Source: Aquila chrysaetos chrysaetos (taxonomy: Eukaryota; Chordata; Aves; Accipitriformes; Accipitridae). Taken from it: a DNA stretch of 64,000 nucleotides. This document shows, piece by piece, positions 20,951-32,276 of the stretch (position 1 is the stretch's first letter; every line of letters starts with the position of its first letter). The DNA lies in NCBI RefSeq assembly GCF_900496995.4, contig NC_044009.1:35549505-35613504 (forward strand), given 5' to 3'. Below the pieces are notes generated by a model that searched no databases, had not been told where the DNA came from, and saw only the letters and a program-made list of their open reading frames with translations. The position numbers and the translations under genes were made by a program.

Positions 20951-21261
20951 ATGCGGCTGTCGCTGGTGCTGTCGGTGCTGCGGCCCGCCGGGCCGGTGGC
21001 CATCGGCGTCTCGCTGGGCTTCACCCTCAGCCTGCTCAGCGTCACCTGGGTGGAGGAGCCCTGCGGGCCGCCGCCGCGCCCCGCCGCCCGCCCGCGCCCC
21101 GACGGCGGCCCCGCGCCGCCCCCCGGCCCCGGCAACACCAACGGCAACGCGGCGCGCAGGCCCAACGCCGTGCCCGCCGGGCTGGGCGCCGACAGCTGGG
21201 AGCCCCGCGTCGTGCCCTACCGCCCGCCCAGCCCCGGCAGGGCCGCCAAGAAGGCCGTCAG
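20951..21261 (+). CDS. CHPF: CHPF exon 1
   Basis: 311 nt from the ATG (MRLSLVLSVLRPAGP) through the TM anchor (SLGFTLSLLSVTW) to AAKKAV plus a split Arg. The stem is longer in Pro and Arg than I recall for human. Confidence 0.97.
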
Positions 21262-24200
21262 GTGCGGGGGGCCGGGGCGGGCTGGGGGAGCGGGGCCCCG
21301 GCGGAGGGCGGCCGGCCGGCCGGCGCTAACCGGGCTTTAGAGGGGAGTAGCTGCGGCCGAGCCCGGGGTGCCCGGGTGTGGGCGTGTGTCTGCCGGCCCG
21401 GTGCTGGGGGGCTGCCTGCCCGCCCCTGCCTGCCGGGCCGGTGCCGGGGGGGGCTTTACAGGTGACCCGGCGCTGTGCTTCCCCCCGCTCCCTGCAGCCA
21501 CCCGGGGCCGCAGCCGGACCTTTCTCACTGCAGGTGCCTTTCCCTGCTGCTTCCCTTCCTTGCCTCTGCCCCCCCCCCCGCTTCTTCTTACCCCCCTGCC
21601 CGCCGCAGGAGCGCCCGAAGAGCCTCCTGCCCGCCCTGCTGCCCGCTGTGCAGAGGTCGCCTGTTGCAGCAGGTGCTGCCAGGCTCCCTGCCCTGCCCTA
21701 GCAGGGACCCCTCCCGCGGTGGCCCGTCCCCACCCAGCGCCGCAAACTCCAGCCTGCTCCGGGGCTGGCTGCGGCCTGTCCTGGCGTCCCCGGGATGACG
21801 GGGAGCAGGCAGTGAAAGGGCCTCCTTGTCCCGGCGAGGCGGTGGGCGGATGGAGGGGGCTGAATGGGGCCAGTGTGCGCCAGGAGGCGGCTGGGGGCCG
21901 GGGGGTTGGGGGGGGGGGTTGTCGCTTCCTGCCGCTGCGCCGGGCTGGGAGAATGAAACCTGAAAGTCTTTGTGAGTGGGGCAGCTGGGGGCCATGGTGG
22001 GGAGGGGGACGCAGCCAGCCCAGCGGGGCCTGGCTTCCCCGGGGAGGGCAGCGTGAGCTCGCCTGCCTGCCTGCCTGCCTGCTTGAGAGCGGCGCGTCTG
22101 GCAGGGGCGGCGGGAAGGTGCTTCCCAGCTCGGCTGTCCTGGCTGGGGCTGGCAGCGTGGTGGGGTGCCTGGTGGGTCGTGTCCCCACTAGAGCTGGGTG
22201 TGCAGCCCTGTTTCCCTCTTTTAGCTGTGCTCAGCCTTTTGCGAGCCTCTGGTTTGAGCCAGGCTGGCTGGCTCATGGGAGCGGAGGGTCTCAGGTTGGG
22301 GGGGACCTCAGCAGAGCGCTCTGCTGTGCCTCTGGCCCAAGCATAGCAGCAGCCAGTGCCGCCGGGGTGTCTTGCATGTGTGGTTGAAGCCTGGGAGCAG
22401 TTCCTGCAGAGGAACCGAAGTCGGCACTGTTGGGGAGGACAGGGAGGGTGCGGGTGGGGTGCAGTGCCCTGGGGCCAGATGTTCTCTTCCTCCTGCAGGA
22501 CCCGGTACATCAGCACAGAACTGGGGATGCGGCAGCGGCTCTTCGTGGGTGTGCTGACCTCCAAGAGCACGCTGAACACGCTGGGGGTGGCTGTCAACCG
22601 CACGCTGGCCCACCGCCTGGAGCGCCTGGTGTACTTCACAGGCACGCGGGGCCGCAAGGTGCCCCACGGCATGACGGTGGTGACGCACAGTGATGAGCGG
22701 CCCATCTGGAACATGTACCAGACCATCAGGTACCTTCTGGACCACTATGTGAACGACTTCGACTGGTTCTTCCTGGTGCAGGATGATACCTACACGGAGG
22801 CGCACCGCATCAACCGCCTGGTCGCCCACCTGAGCATCGACACCCACCTCTACCTGGGCCGTCCCGAGGAGTTCATTGGCGGGGACACTGAGGGACGCTA
22901 CTGCTACGGGGGGTTTGGCTACCTGCTGTCCCGCAGCCTCCTCCTGCTCCTGCAGCAGCACCTGGAGAGCTGCCGCAATGACATCCTCAGCGCCCGGCCT
23001 GACGAGTGGCTGGGCCGCTGCATCATCGACTACACAGCTGTCAACTGTGCCGAGGAGCACGAGGTAGGTTCTGCAGCGGAAATGGCCTCCGAGAGCCTGA
23101 TCCTGGCCTGGTGTGTTTGCCCGCCTCCCTGTGGGCTCCCAGGTCCTGGGGGGACCAGCCCTTGCGCCCTGTCGTCCTTTGAGCTTGCTGTGCTGGCAGC
23201 TGCTGGGGTGGGAGCACGGGTCGGGGCTGGCCGTGACCCATCTCTCCTGCCTGGCGCAGGGCTTGCGTTACCACTATTTTGAGCTGGGGAAGAATGCGGA
23301 CCCCGAGCGGGAGACCGACCTCCGTTTCCAGAGCGCCTTTACTGTCCACCCCGTGCTGGATCCCCTCCAGATGTACCGGCTGCACAAGTACTTCGCACAG
23401 GTGGAGCTCGAGAGGACCTACCAGGAGATCCAGCAGCTCCAGGTGAGATCTGGCTTGGCGGGGAGGGTCTGGGCTACTCTGGCCTCCCTGTGGGCTTTCT
23501 GGTTGCTCTGTGTCACCTCTCCACCTTAGTATGAGGGTTTCTTACCTGAACCTGCTGTGGGGATGGGATTAGCTGAGCCCGTGTGGCTGCAGGGGCAGCA
23601 GTGTTGGCTGGAGAGCAGCTTTGGACCTGGACAGGTCCTGCAGCTGCTGTGGTGGTTCAAGGTGATGGAGCCAGCAGGGTGCTGAGGTCCGCCAGCAAAG
23701 GCCAGGCAGGGTGGGAGAGGACGCGGGTCCTGCTGATGGAGGTGGTGTGCCACATTCGGGGTGCTGTTTTTAGAAAACCTGAGGTGCTGGACAGGAGTCA
23801 GGCTGAAGGCAGAGTTGTTCTGGCACTGCTCTTTGGGCCAGGAGTGGCTGATCTCTGAGTATCAGGAGTCAGCTTGCCTGCAGCCAGAGCTGGAAGACCT
23901 ACTTTCGCTCGCCTTGGCTCTCACTCCTCCATCTCTCCTCTTGCAGCTGGAGATCCAGAACGCCAGCAGCCTGTCTGCTGATGGGGACCACGGTGCCACG
24001 TGGCCTGTTGGCATCCCGCCCCCCTTCCAGCCCAAAACCCGCTTCGAGGTGCTGCGTTGGGACTACTTCACGGAGGAGCAGGTCTACGCCTGTGTGGATG
24101 GCTCCCCCAAGTGCGAGCTGCGTGGCGTGGATCTGGCGGACGTGGCCGACGTGGTGGCCATGGCCATGGAGGAGCTGAACCGCAAGTACCAGCCGGTGCT

Positions 24201-25209
24201 CCATGTCCGCAAGCAGCAGCTGGTGAACGGGTACCGGCGCTTCGACCCCACGCGTGGCATGGAGTACACGCTGGACCTCCAGGTGGAGGTGGTCACCCAG
24301 AAGGGGCACAGCCGCTCTGTCACCAAGCGCGTGCACCTGGTGCGGCCCCTCAGCGAGGTGGAGATCATCCCCATGCCCTATGTGACGGAGGCCAGCCGCA
24401 TCAATGTCATACTGCCGCTGACGGCCCACGACCGGGATCACGCTGCCCGCTTTTTGGAGGCTTATGCGGCGGCTGCCTTTGAGAGCAGCGAGAACGCGGT
24501 GCTCACCTTCCTCTTCATCTATGACCCTTTCGAGGCTCAGCAGGTCACCCAGAATGACATCTTTGCCCCTGTGAAGGCCCAGATCACCGAGTATGAGCGC
24601 AAGTATGCAGAGGTGAAGATCCCGTGGATCAGTGTTAAGACAGACGCACCCTCCCAAATCAAGGTCATGGACATCATCTCCAAGAAGCATCCTGTGGACA
24701 CGCTTTTCTTTGTGGCCGGCGTGGGGACAGAGGTCACCGTCGACTTCTTGAATCGGTGCCGAATGAACACCATCAACAACTGGCAGGTCTTCTTCCCCAT
24801 CCACTTCCAGGGCTACAACCCCGCCATTGCTTACCACAACCAGGTGCCGCCTGCCACGCTGGACCTGCTGCGGGATGCGGGGCGCTTCGACCGTGACGTC
24901 TTCCACGAAGCCTGCTTCTACAACGCTGACTACATGGCAGCACGCACCCGCATGGCGGGTGATGTGCAGGAGAATGAGGACATCCTGGAGACCCTGGACA
25001 TCTACGACATGTTCATCAAGTACTCCAACCTCCACGTCTTCCGGGCTGTGGAGCCTGCCCTGCTGCAGCGCTACCGACACCAGGCCTGCAACCCCCGGCT
25101 CAGCGAGGAGATCTACCACCGCTGCGTGCAGAGCAGCCTGGAGGGCGTAGGCTCTCGCTCCCAGCTGGCCATGGTGCTTTTCGAGCAGGAGCAGGGGAAC
25201 AGTACCTGA
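20951..25209 (+). CDS. CHPF: Chondroitin polymerizing factor, complete
   Basis: Four exons (20951-21261, 22499-23063, 23260-23442, 23947-25209) give 773 residues, close to the 775 of human CHPF. CHPF is a type II Golgi membrane protein that partners chondroitin synthases to extend the GlcA-GalNAc chain. A short cytosolic tip is followed by a TM anchor at about residues 12-34 and a Pro/Gly-rich stem. A beta-3-glycosyltransferase-like domain includes FDWFFLVQDDTYTEAH, with an Asp-Asp at residues 199-200. A beta-4-GalNAc-transferase-like domain follows, from about residue 355 (FEVLRWDYFTEE). The C-terminus is EQEQGNST, as in mammals. All junctions are GT-AG and in frame. Confidence 0.98.
21262..22498 (+). 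other. CHPF intron 1
   Basis: 1.24 kb, GC-rich, with a short CTGC repeat at about 22062-22082. No other feature is recognised. Confidence 0.6.
22499..23063 (+). CDS. CHPF: CHPF exon 2
   Basis: 565 nt from RTRYISTELGMRQRL to AEEHE. It holds the first glycosyltransferase-like fold with QDDTYTEAH and YLGRPEEFIGG. Confidence 0.97.
23260..23442 (+). CDS. CHPF: CHPF exon 3
   Basis: 183 nt, phase 0 at both ends, from GLRYHYFELGKN to YQEIQQLQ. Confidence 0.97.
23947..25209 (+). CDS. CHPF: CHPF exon 4 and stop
   Basis: 1,263 nt from LEIQNASSL to EQEQGNST and TGA. It holds the whole second glycosyltransferase-like domain (NGYRRFDPTRGMEY, FLNRCRMNTINNW, EACFYNADYMA). Confidence 0.98.
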   Translation: MEIQNASSLSADGDHGATWPVGIPPPFQPKTRFEVLRWDYFTEEQVYACVDGSPKCELRGVDLADVADVVAMAMEELNRKYQPVLHVRKQQLVNGYRRFDPTRGMEYTLDLQVEVVTQKGHSRSVTKRVHLVRPLSEVEIIPMPYVTEASRINVILPLTAHDRDHAARFLEAYAAAAFESSENAVLTFLFIYDPFEAQQVTQNDIFAPVKAQITEYERKYAEVKIPWISVKTDAPSQIKVMDIISKKHPVDTLFFVAGVGTEVTVDFLNRCRMNTINNWQVFFPIHFQGYNPAIAYHNQVPPATLDLLRDAGRFDRDVFHEACFYNADYMAARTRMAGDVQENEDILETLDIYDMFIKYSNLHVFRAVEPALLQRYRHQACNPRLSEEIYHRCVQSSLEGVGSRSQLAMVLFEQEQGNST

Positions 25210-26230
25210 ATCCCAGAGCACGGAGGGGCTGGCCCTGCCCTGCCGTGCCTGCCTGCCCACCCCACCTCTTCTGCTGCCCAAATCAGTCTTCCTCCTCCCA
25301 GTGGCCGCAGGGATCGCCGGTGCCTGAGCTTGTGACTTGGCCCCCTGGGGCTGCCTGGGCCGGGGTCTGCCAGCCTGGGGTGCCCGGGTCCTTCTGGAGC
25401 AGCTGCAGCTGTGCAGACCCCGGGGCAAGGTGGGGTTGGAGTCACCGAGCTGTGAGATGGAATGCCCAGCTCCTCACCCCAGAGCTGCTGGCCACTGGCC
25501 CCATCCCTCTGTCCTGGCCTCGCTGCCTAGTGGGGAGGCGATGGCCTGCCCTGTCCCTTGCTGTCCCCCCTTGACCGGGGGCACACAGAGACCCAGCCCA
25601 CCCCTGCTGCAGGGCTGTGACTGCCATGGGTCTGAGGGTGATCCCTCATGGTTCCCCCAGTACCCTGGGACAGGGCTGTGCCCCTCACTCCTTTGGAGCA
25701 TCAGCCCGGCCATGCAGGGAGGGCCATGTCCCTGTGCCTGCCACAGGCTTGGACAGCGGGATGGGGCACGTCCCACCCCAAAAGAGCAATAAGGAGGTTG
25801 GTTTCAGGGTTTTGCCACTTGGCAGCGAGCCGGAGTGCTCCCAGATGGTCGGGGTGGGGGGGACTTGGCCCCCAGGGCCAGTGGGCGCAGGGGGTGCCGG
25901 AGGGGATCCTGCTGTATTCACATACCATGAGCTGCTCCCCATGGGAACCGTGACCCAGGCCGCTTTGGCCTTCGCAGTATCGATAGGACGTCGGAGGTCG
26001 CAGCCCTCAGACGAGAGCCTCCAGACAGAGGTGAGAGCCCTCCCCACCACGGGGCCACCCTCGGGGTTGGGGGACACGGTGCCCAGCGCTGGTGGGCACA
26101 GCAAAGGGTTTGGCTGCGCATCTCCTAAGGAGAAAGCGACTGAGGAGCCGCTCTCTGCTCCTGGTTTGTATTTAATAGTGGGGGGGGTGGGGGTGCATTT
26201 ACACTAATAAAACAGAGAGATGAACCAGTG
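25210..26230 (+). other. CHPF: CHPF 3' UTR
   Basis: About 1 kb from the stop to the AATAAA at 26206. A possible earlier AATAAG lies at about 25787. Confidence 0.75.
26206..26211 (+). promoter_or_regulatory. CHPF poly(A) signal (AATAAA)
   Basis: Canonical AATAAA in ACACTAATAAAACAG. It is the first canonical signal downstream of the CHPF stop. Confidence 0.8.
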
Positions 26231-26239
26231 GGTCTAGCT

Positions 26240-29200
26240 AGTTCTTCCCTGGGGCACCTCTGGGTATCCCGCTGGGGGTCTCTGTGGTGGTAGCTGCTGG
26301 CTGCTTGTACAAAATCTGGCTGCAGCTGGCTGGACTGCTTTCTCGCAGAGATGCTGCAGCATCCTCTACCTGAGCTGGGAGACGACTGCCTCTCCTTAGT
26401 GAGGCCTGGGGGAGCCTATCGGCTTATGGACAGGCTGGCAGGCGCTAGGCCAAGCAGACGCTTGGAAATACCAGCTTGAACCCCTGGGGGCTTGCAGCAG
26501 GAGTCCTGGACCTCCTCTGATGCCTGCTGTCCCTGGGGCCATCCTGCTGTCACTACCTGTTACCAGTCACTGGTAGTGCAGCAGGATGCTGAGCCTCTTG
26601 CCATGGGAAGCCCCAGGTGCTCGTGTGCAGTGTGCTGAGCTCTGGGCAATGCCCTGTCTTTCCTGGTGCCATAAATTCATGCTCCCACTGACAAGGTTTC
26701 CAGCCCTCCTCAGGCCTGGCTGCAGGTGGAAAAGCAGTGCAGTGAGCAGCTGGTGCAGCCATGTCCACATGTGCTGTCCCTATAACAGCCTTCATGGGCC
26801 GTACGTGGGTAATGGGGAACTCCTGGCCCATGTCAGAGCAGAGGTTGGGTGCCCAAGTGGGGTGAGCTCTGCCTTCCAGCATCTGGGATCAGCTCTGAAG
26901 GAAACTCCGGGACCAGAAACCATATCTGAGCACTGTGTTGAATCATTAGGGCTGAACCTGCCCTCTCTGCATTGGTTTCACCCTTTTGGGGGCTGTTTTG
27001 CATCTCAGGGCTTCTCAGCATCTTGTGGTTTCCAGTTCTGGGTCAGGCGGAGCAGCATACTCCCGCCCCGGACTGTTTCACCACCTACAGCTCCTATTTG
27101 CAGTATGAGATAGCAGGGACTGTGTCCCCTGCCTGTGCTGTCTGCTCCAGGCATGATTTTCATGGCTCTGCATGCTCTTCCCACTAGCCCTTTGGTCATC
27201 ACGTTTTACTTGTTCACGAAACACATGTATCAAAGAGACATCCCCAAGAAAATTAGCTGAACCTACTTGCTGTAGTTATCAAGGCTGTTAGTGCTCAGCG
27301 AAACTCGTGGAAAGCCCCTGGGCTGTGGCATGCCTTCCCCAAAGATACCTCATTCATATATTCCTGCTCCAGTCTTCATATCCACGGCGTAGGAGTGTAT
27401 CTGTTTAAATATAGTTTTATTATATTACAGATGATAACTGTTAGCTTGCTCTGAGTATTTCTGTTTTTGATCTTCTCTCAGCACATCCTTAATTCCCTTT
27501 AAATGTGAATCTGGGACAGGGAGTGAGGTGGATGCAGGTCCATTACAGATACATTTCTCCTCTGAAATGCAGACCTAGGAGTTGGTTGTGATTAGGTGTT
27601 AAATGAGTATCCAAATGGTAATAAAGCAAACCGGCTTCAAATCAAGTTGGCTGTGAAAAGAAACCCAGAATTGTCATTTAATTGTCGCAAGATGGTCTAG
27701 ATAGAGTCGCTCTTGCCTCCTCATTGCTGTTTGCCCAGACTGAGTTAGAGCTATTTGCATACTTACTGCTCCGCACTATCAACACCGGTGAAGCCCCCCC
27801 TGCTCCGACGTACGTACAAGCAAATGACAGTGCTCATGGCTCTCCCAGCACAGTTATTGCTCCCTTTTAAAAGGAGCTGTCAGGGTTTGAAGCCGCTTTG
27901 GTGTTTGCCAGGTTATTTGCAGCGTCAAAGCATGCTGAAACCCTGGGGAGGGATGCGCAAAGCTTCGGGAAGGGGTTTGGTGCCAGGAGCAGGCTAGCCT
28001 GCTTCGCCGTGGCCCGGAACAACCTTCCTGTGCCTGGGTGAAGTAAATGGGCTCGCTGGGCAATGGCAAAGACCTGTGTGACGATGGGGACATGGGTGTA
28101 ACCGCGCTCTGCCCCCCTCCTGCCCACGCAGGGCTGGCAGGTGCAGGCAGGGCACTGGACTGGGACGGTGACACTCTTGAAAGAGGCAGGGAGGAGCAGC
28201 CTGGGTACTGAAGTGGGCGGCTGAGCAGACAGGGACTTTTCTGCAGTCCCTGTTCAGATTTGACTGGTACTTCCATACAATGTGTGGATTTTTGCACAGA
28301 TGCAATTGCAGAGGCAGAGCAGTGAAAGGGCAATTTTCCCAATGGGGCATGAGAAAACACGTGACTGCTGCCCATAGACTTATGCTTCCCTCGAGAAAAT
28401 TTTCTAAAAGCGTTACTGGCTCACCACGGCCTTCGAGAAGCATAACGCAAGTTCCTCTTGGGGAGTTGTTTGGAAGAGGGTGTGAAGGGCCAGTTCAGAG
28501 CAAAGCACTCTGAAACAGGAGAGGGGCCGGCTGGGTGCACCGGGGCTGGGTGGGCACCTGCCTCCCCTCTCCTTCCTGCACCATGGCAAGGAAAGGGACT
28601 TAAACTAGGGAAAACCCAAGCTGCTGCTCTGCTGTTCTGCCCCCCTGCAAATTTGTTCCCCCGCGCAGTCATGCAGGCACCTCTCTGCAAATGTAGCCGT
28701 GAGCTTGTGAGCAGGGAAGGCAAAACCTGCTTCTCTAGTCCTGCTTGTGTCACTTCTGGCTGCGCTAAATCCCATGGCGGTTACTTCAGCCCTGGCAACG
28801 TTAATCAGCTCGATGGCTGATGTTTGGGAGGATGTAGGAAGCGCGGCAGTGCCAGGAGAGGGCTGGAGGGCAAGGGGAAGCACAGTAGTGCCCTTTTGTC
28901 CCTGTGCTTTCGTTGGGAGGCGGCCAGCAGTGCCCCGCTGCCTGTCCCGCAGGAGCAGCTCTGCCAGCCGCAGGGTGGGACCCAACCCCGGCAAACATTT
29001 CCTCCCGGCTGCAAGCGAAGGCAGGAGAAACTGCTCTGCTTAAGGAGGAGCAGGCAGGGAGATGCCGGGCTTTGCCTGCACCCAATGCCCCGGGTCACAG
29101 CCCAATGCGCTGCCGAGCCCCTCTGGAGGGTGCTGGGGACTTTGGCCAGGGGTTTTTCTGGCCAAGCTCGGTGAAATCAGAGCCTTTCAATGAAGAGGGA

Positions 29201-30590
29201 AACTGCTGGTAGCTGTAAGTGCAGGCAGCGCTGCTGCCGGTGTGTGCCTGCCCACGGGGGTTTCCCTGCACTGGGGTGACAGCGCACCCAGCTATTCCCC
29301 GGGGACGTCCCCTCCGGGGACGCACAGCCCCAGCACAGGCAGACTGCAGGAGTCCCAGTCTCTGGGGCTGGGGGGAGAGGCAGGCAGCTCAGTTGGATTT
29401 TTATTTTAATTGCCTTGTTGGTTTTTCCAGCTTCCTTGCCTGCTGTCAGGAGCCGGAAAAGCGCTGGAAAGCAAGGGCTGTTTGTCCCCTGCCTGGCCCC
29501 ACTGATGGGCACCACCGGTCCATTTTCCCAGCAAGGAGGTTATGGGGAAACAGCCAGGAGCAAAGCAGCGAGCTTGGCACACTCAGGTCATCAGGAGATA
29601 CTGAGGTTCACTCCTTTCTCCAGGTATTGCCTGTCACCACCAGCATCTCTGGGCAGGAGGCACTTGGGGAGGAGGTGACAGCAGCGAGGCCACATGTCCC
29701 ATTGCACTCCGGGGCTCACTTCCAGCCCCTCTACTCCCAAGCTGGATGTTTGTTTTCTTTGAAACGCAGCTTTTCCCTGGGAACAGCTGTAATTGCAGTG
29801 TGTGGCAGCGGAGGCATGGCAGAAAGTGCCCAAGGAGATGCCCATCCCATGGGCAGAAGGGATCTTCGCCAGCTGCTCCATCCTGGCGCCCCTTCCCTGG
29901 CTCCGGCACCACATCCCGCAGGAGCTGAGTCTGCTGGGGTTGTCTACTCCACTGGTGACAGGAGCCATTGCCAGCACAGCCGGTCCTGCCACAGTCAGGT
30001 GCCTGGCGTTTGTCCAGAGGGCCGCACTCGTTAAAATTAAGGGTCCGCTTCACTATAGTGGATCCCCTTCTAATTATGCCCCAGCTATTATTTGATGTGG
30101 CTCATTACAGGCAATTCAAGCAGCGTTGGGCTGGGCTGACATCGCTTTTCAGCCCAGCGAGCCCTGGGTGGCAGTGGCCCCGTCCCTGGGGAGGAGCAGA
30201 CACCTGGTGGCCCTTGGATGGATGCAGCGTGGGAGGGGGCACGCAGGGGCCACCGCGCTGGGGTTTGGGTCTGGCCCTGGGGTGCTAAATCTGGGTCATC
30301 CCACTGGTCGTCCCCAGCCCAGCACCATCTGCACTGGGACATCAGGCATGGCACAGGCAGGGGGGGATGCTGGACTCACCTCACCTGCCCGTCCTGTTTG
30401 GAGGTGGTGGGAGACAGGTATCATCTCTAGCTGCCACCAGGAAGTTGCCAAATTAAAGAACAGAGGTGCTGAGAGCAACTGATAAAAATAACTTTACATC
30501 AAGTCTTCACTAGGTCACCACTACAGGGCTCCTGGGACCCATCCTGAGGCCACTCAGCCTTTCCTTCAGCCATGCTTCACTCCTGCTCCT
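26240..30590. other. Convergent intergenic interval
   Basis: No exon or RNA gene is recognised. AT content rises at about 27190-27860 compared with the GC-rich flanks. Open frames here lack splice sites, start contexts or similarity. Confidence 0.5.
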
Positions 30591-30601
30591 CCAAAATCAC
30601 C

Positions 30602-30607
30602 TTTATT
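30602..30607 (-). promoter_or_regulatory. Poly(A) signal (AATAAA) after the unidentified exon
   Basis: The minus strand reads GGAAAATAAAGG about 95 bp downstream of the TAG at 30703. It also lies inside the frame that stays open after that TAG. Confidence 0.45.
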
Positions 30608-30702
30608 TTCCTGTGGGCATAGGATCTGGCTTTGCAGTTTTTTTTCCAGAAAGCCGCTTGCCGGATCTGGGAGATGAGGCACCGGAGCAGCATCTCCGTG
30701 AG

Positions 30703-30943
30703 CTACACCCAGCCCTTGCCCTCCCCGGCCAGCACCACCACGACCTTTGGGTTTTGTATCAGGACCCGGTCCTTCCTCAGCATGTCCTCCAGCACCTCCA
30801 GCGCTGGGCGCTGGACTCGCTGCATGATCCTGCTCTCCTCCTCGCTCAGCTCCTCCAACATGTCTTCACTGCGGAGCAGGAGGCAGCACGAGTTCCCAGT
30901 CACGGCCTTGGTGTAGATGAAGGTGGCTTTGTGGCAGGGCATC
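30703..30943 (-). CDS. Putative 3'-terminal exon of an unidentified protein
   Basis: The minus strand has a good acceptor (CTGCCCCTCCAG) just before G-ATG, then 80 codons with a protein-like, non-repetitive composition. It opens MPCHKATFIYTKAVTGN, contains an acidic LEELSEEESRIMQRV stretch (possibly helical), and ends VVVVLAGEGKGWV with TAG at 30703-30705. AATAAA follows about 95 bp later. I do not recognise the family and found no convincing upstream exons. In frame after the TAG, coding-like sequence continues (LTEMLLRCLISQIRQ) to TGA near 30577, so the TAG could be a disabling change in a longer ORF or the true end. It could therefore be a real terminal exon, a recent pseudogene, or chance. 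Confidence 0.4.
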
Positions 30944-32250
30944 CTGGAGGGGCAGATGGGTCAGGGCCGATGGCGGGGACAGCCTTGTCCCAAAGGACCC
31001 CAAAAGGACCTGATCCTCTTACTGGCTGATGAAAAGATGTGGAGGATGTAGCTATTTCCCTGCTTTTCCCTTTAGGACCTGACCCCAGTGCTCCCCTCGC
31101 AGGGCATGGTGTGAGCTGTGGGATGGGATCCTGTGTCCCAGCTGCACGCAGCTAACCTGGGCATCTTCAGCCCTCACTGGTTTAGAGGGAAACCTGCGGT
31201 GCCCGGTGCTGGCAGCCTCCACCGTGAGGCCAACGCCTGTCTCCCACTTTGTCCCTTCTCTGTGCTGCAGGGTGGCCGGTGCAGATGGAGAAGGGTCTGG
31301 AGAAATCAGGAGCACCTCTGGCAGGGAAAGCCCCAGGGCCCTGCCCCAGCAGGGCCCCCCTTTGCCCCCACCCATCCTCCACCTGCCCCATTTTGGTTTC
31401 ACCCTGTACCCCTTGCCCATGGCACCCGGGGGGGGGGGGGGGGCAGGTCCTGCTGGAGGTCCCACCGTGGGACAGCTGATGGTACCCCTGCGATCTCGCT
31501 TGCGCCGTGTCCCCCTGCCAGGGGGACAGGGCTCATGGCCCACAGTGGGTGCTGGAGGAGCAGGCAGCTGCTGGCACCATGCTGGTAATCCTGTGCGAGG
31601 CCAGTGCCAGTATAAGCACCGGGCTTTAACTGGGCTGTGCGTGGTGCTGGTAACAGGCATGGGAGCAGAGGGGCCGTGGGTATGGCAGGGGGGCGTCCCA
31701 CAGGCAAGCGGGTCCTGCACGGGGTCCTGGGTGTTGGCAGGGGTGCGGGGTGCTGCTCCAGCATGGGGCATCTGTGGAGCACCCCCAAAGCACCCCCAGC
31801 CCATGTTTCTGCCCTCCCATCTGCCCCCCACCCTGCAGCAGCCCCCAGGGGGGCAGGAGCCTGTCCTTCCCACCTCAACACCTACTGGGGACCGATAGAG
31901 CCTGGTGGGCCACTGGTGGGTGCCTGCCCTCACCTGGGGAAAGATTCGAGGACTGGGGTATGGCTCTGGCAGTTCCCACTGCTGGTGCCCAGCTGGCAAC
32001 CACCGTACCTCTGCCACATGCTGGGGCTGAAAGAGCTGGGCAGCAGGCAAGGCTTTCTGCGGGCAGCGATGCAGAGATGCTCGCCTTTGGGCGAGCTAGC
32101 ATGCTGGCTCTTGCAGTGCCCAGCATGTGGGTGCAGGGCTGTGAAGTGCTCCCTGGGTCCCACCACCACCTCCCCCCGGGGTGGGACCAGCTTGCCCACC
32201 TCTCTGCACCCCCCCAGCCCTGCCTCCTGCCCCCAGCCCTCACAGGCAGC
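30944..32250. other. Intergenic, no gene recognised
   Basis: GC-rich DNA with a G16 run at 31428-31443. A weak exon-like stretch lies on the minus strand at about 31155-31270, but its phase does not fit the exon at 30943. Confidence 0.4.
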
Positions 32251-32270
32251 TCCGGACCTACTTGTGCCTC

Positions 32271-32276
32271 TTTATT
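32271..32276 (-). promoter_or_regulatory. ASIC4 poly(A) signal (AATAAA)
   Basis: The minus strand reads CCCTAATAAAGAGGC after an AT-rich UTR stretch (TTTTATAAATGTACAAATG). It is the first canonical signal after the ASIC4 stop. Confidence 0.65.

Noticed and set aside
23899-25428. A 509-codon open frame on the minus strand opposite CHPF exon 4
   Set aside because: It is the shadow of the GC-rich CHPF coding exon; it has no splice context, and the plus frame matches a known protein to its last residue.
31052-32050. A 332-codon minus frame upstream of the unidentified terminal exon
   Set aside because: Its composition is that of GC-rich noise. An internal piece (about 31155-31270) has AG/GT borders, but its phase does not join the exon at 30943.
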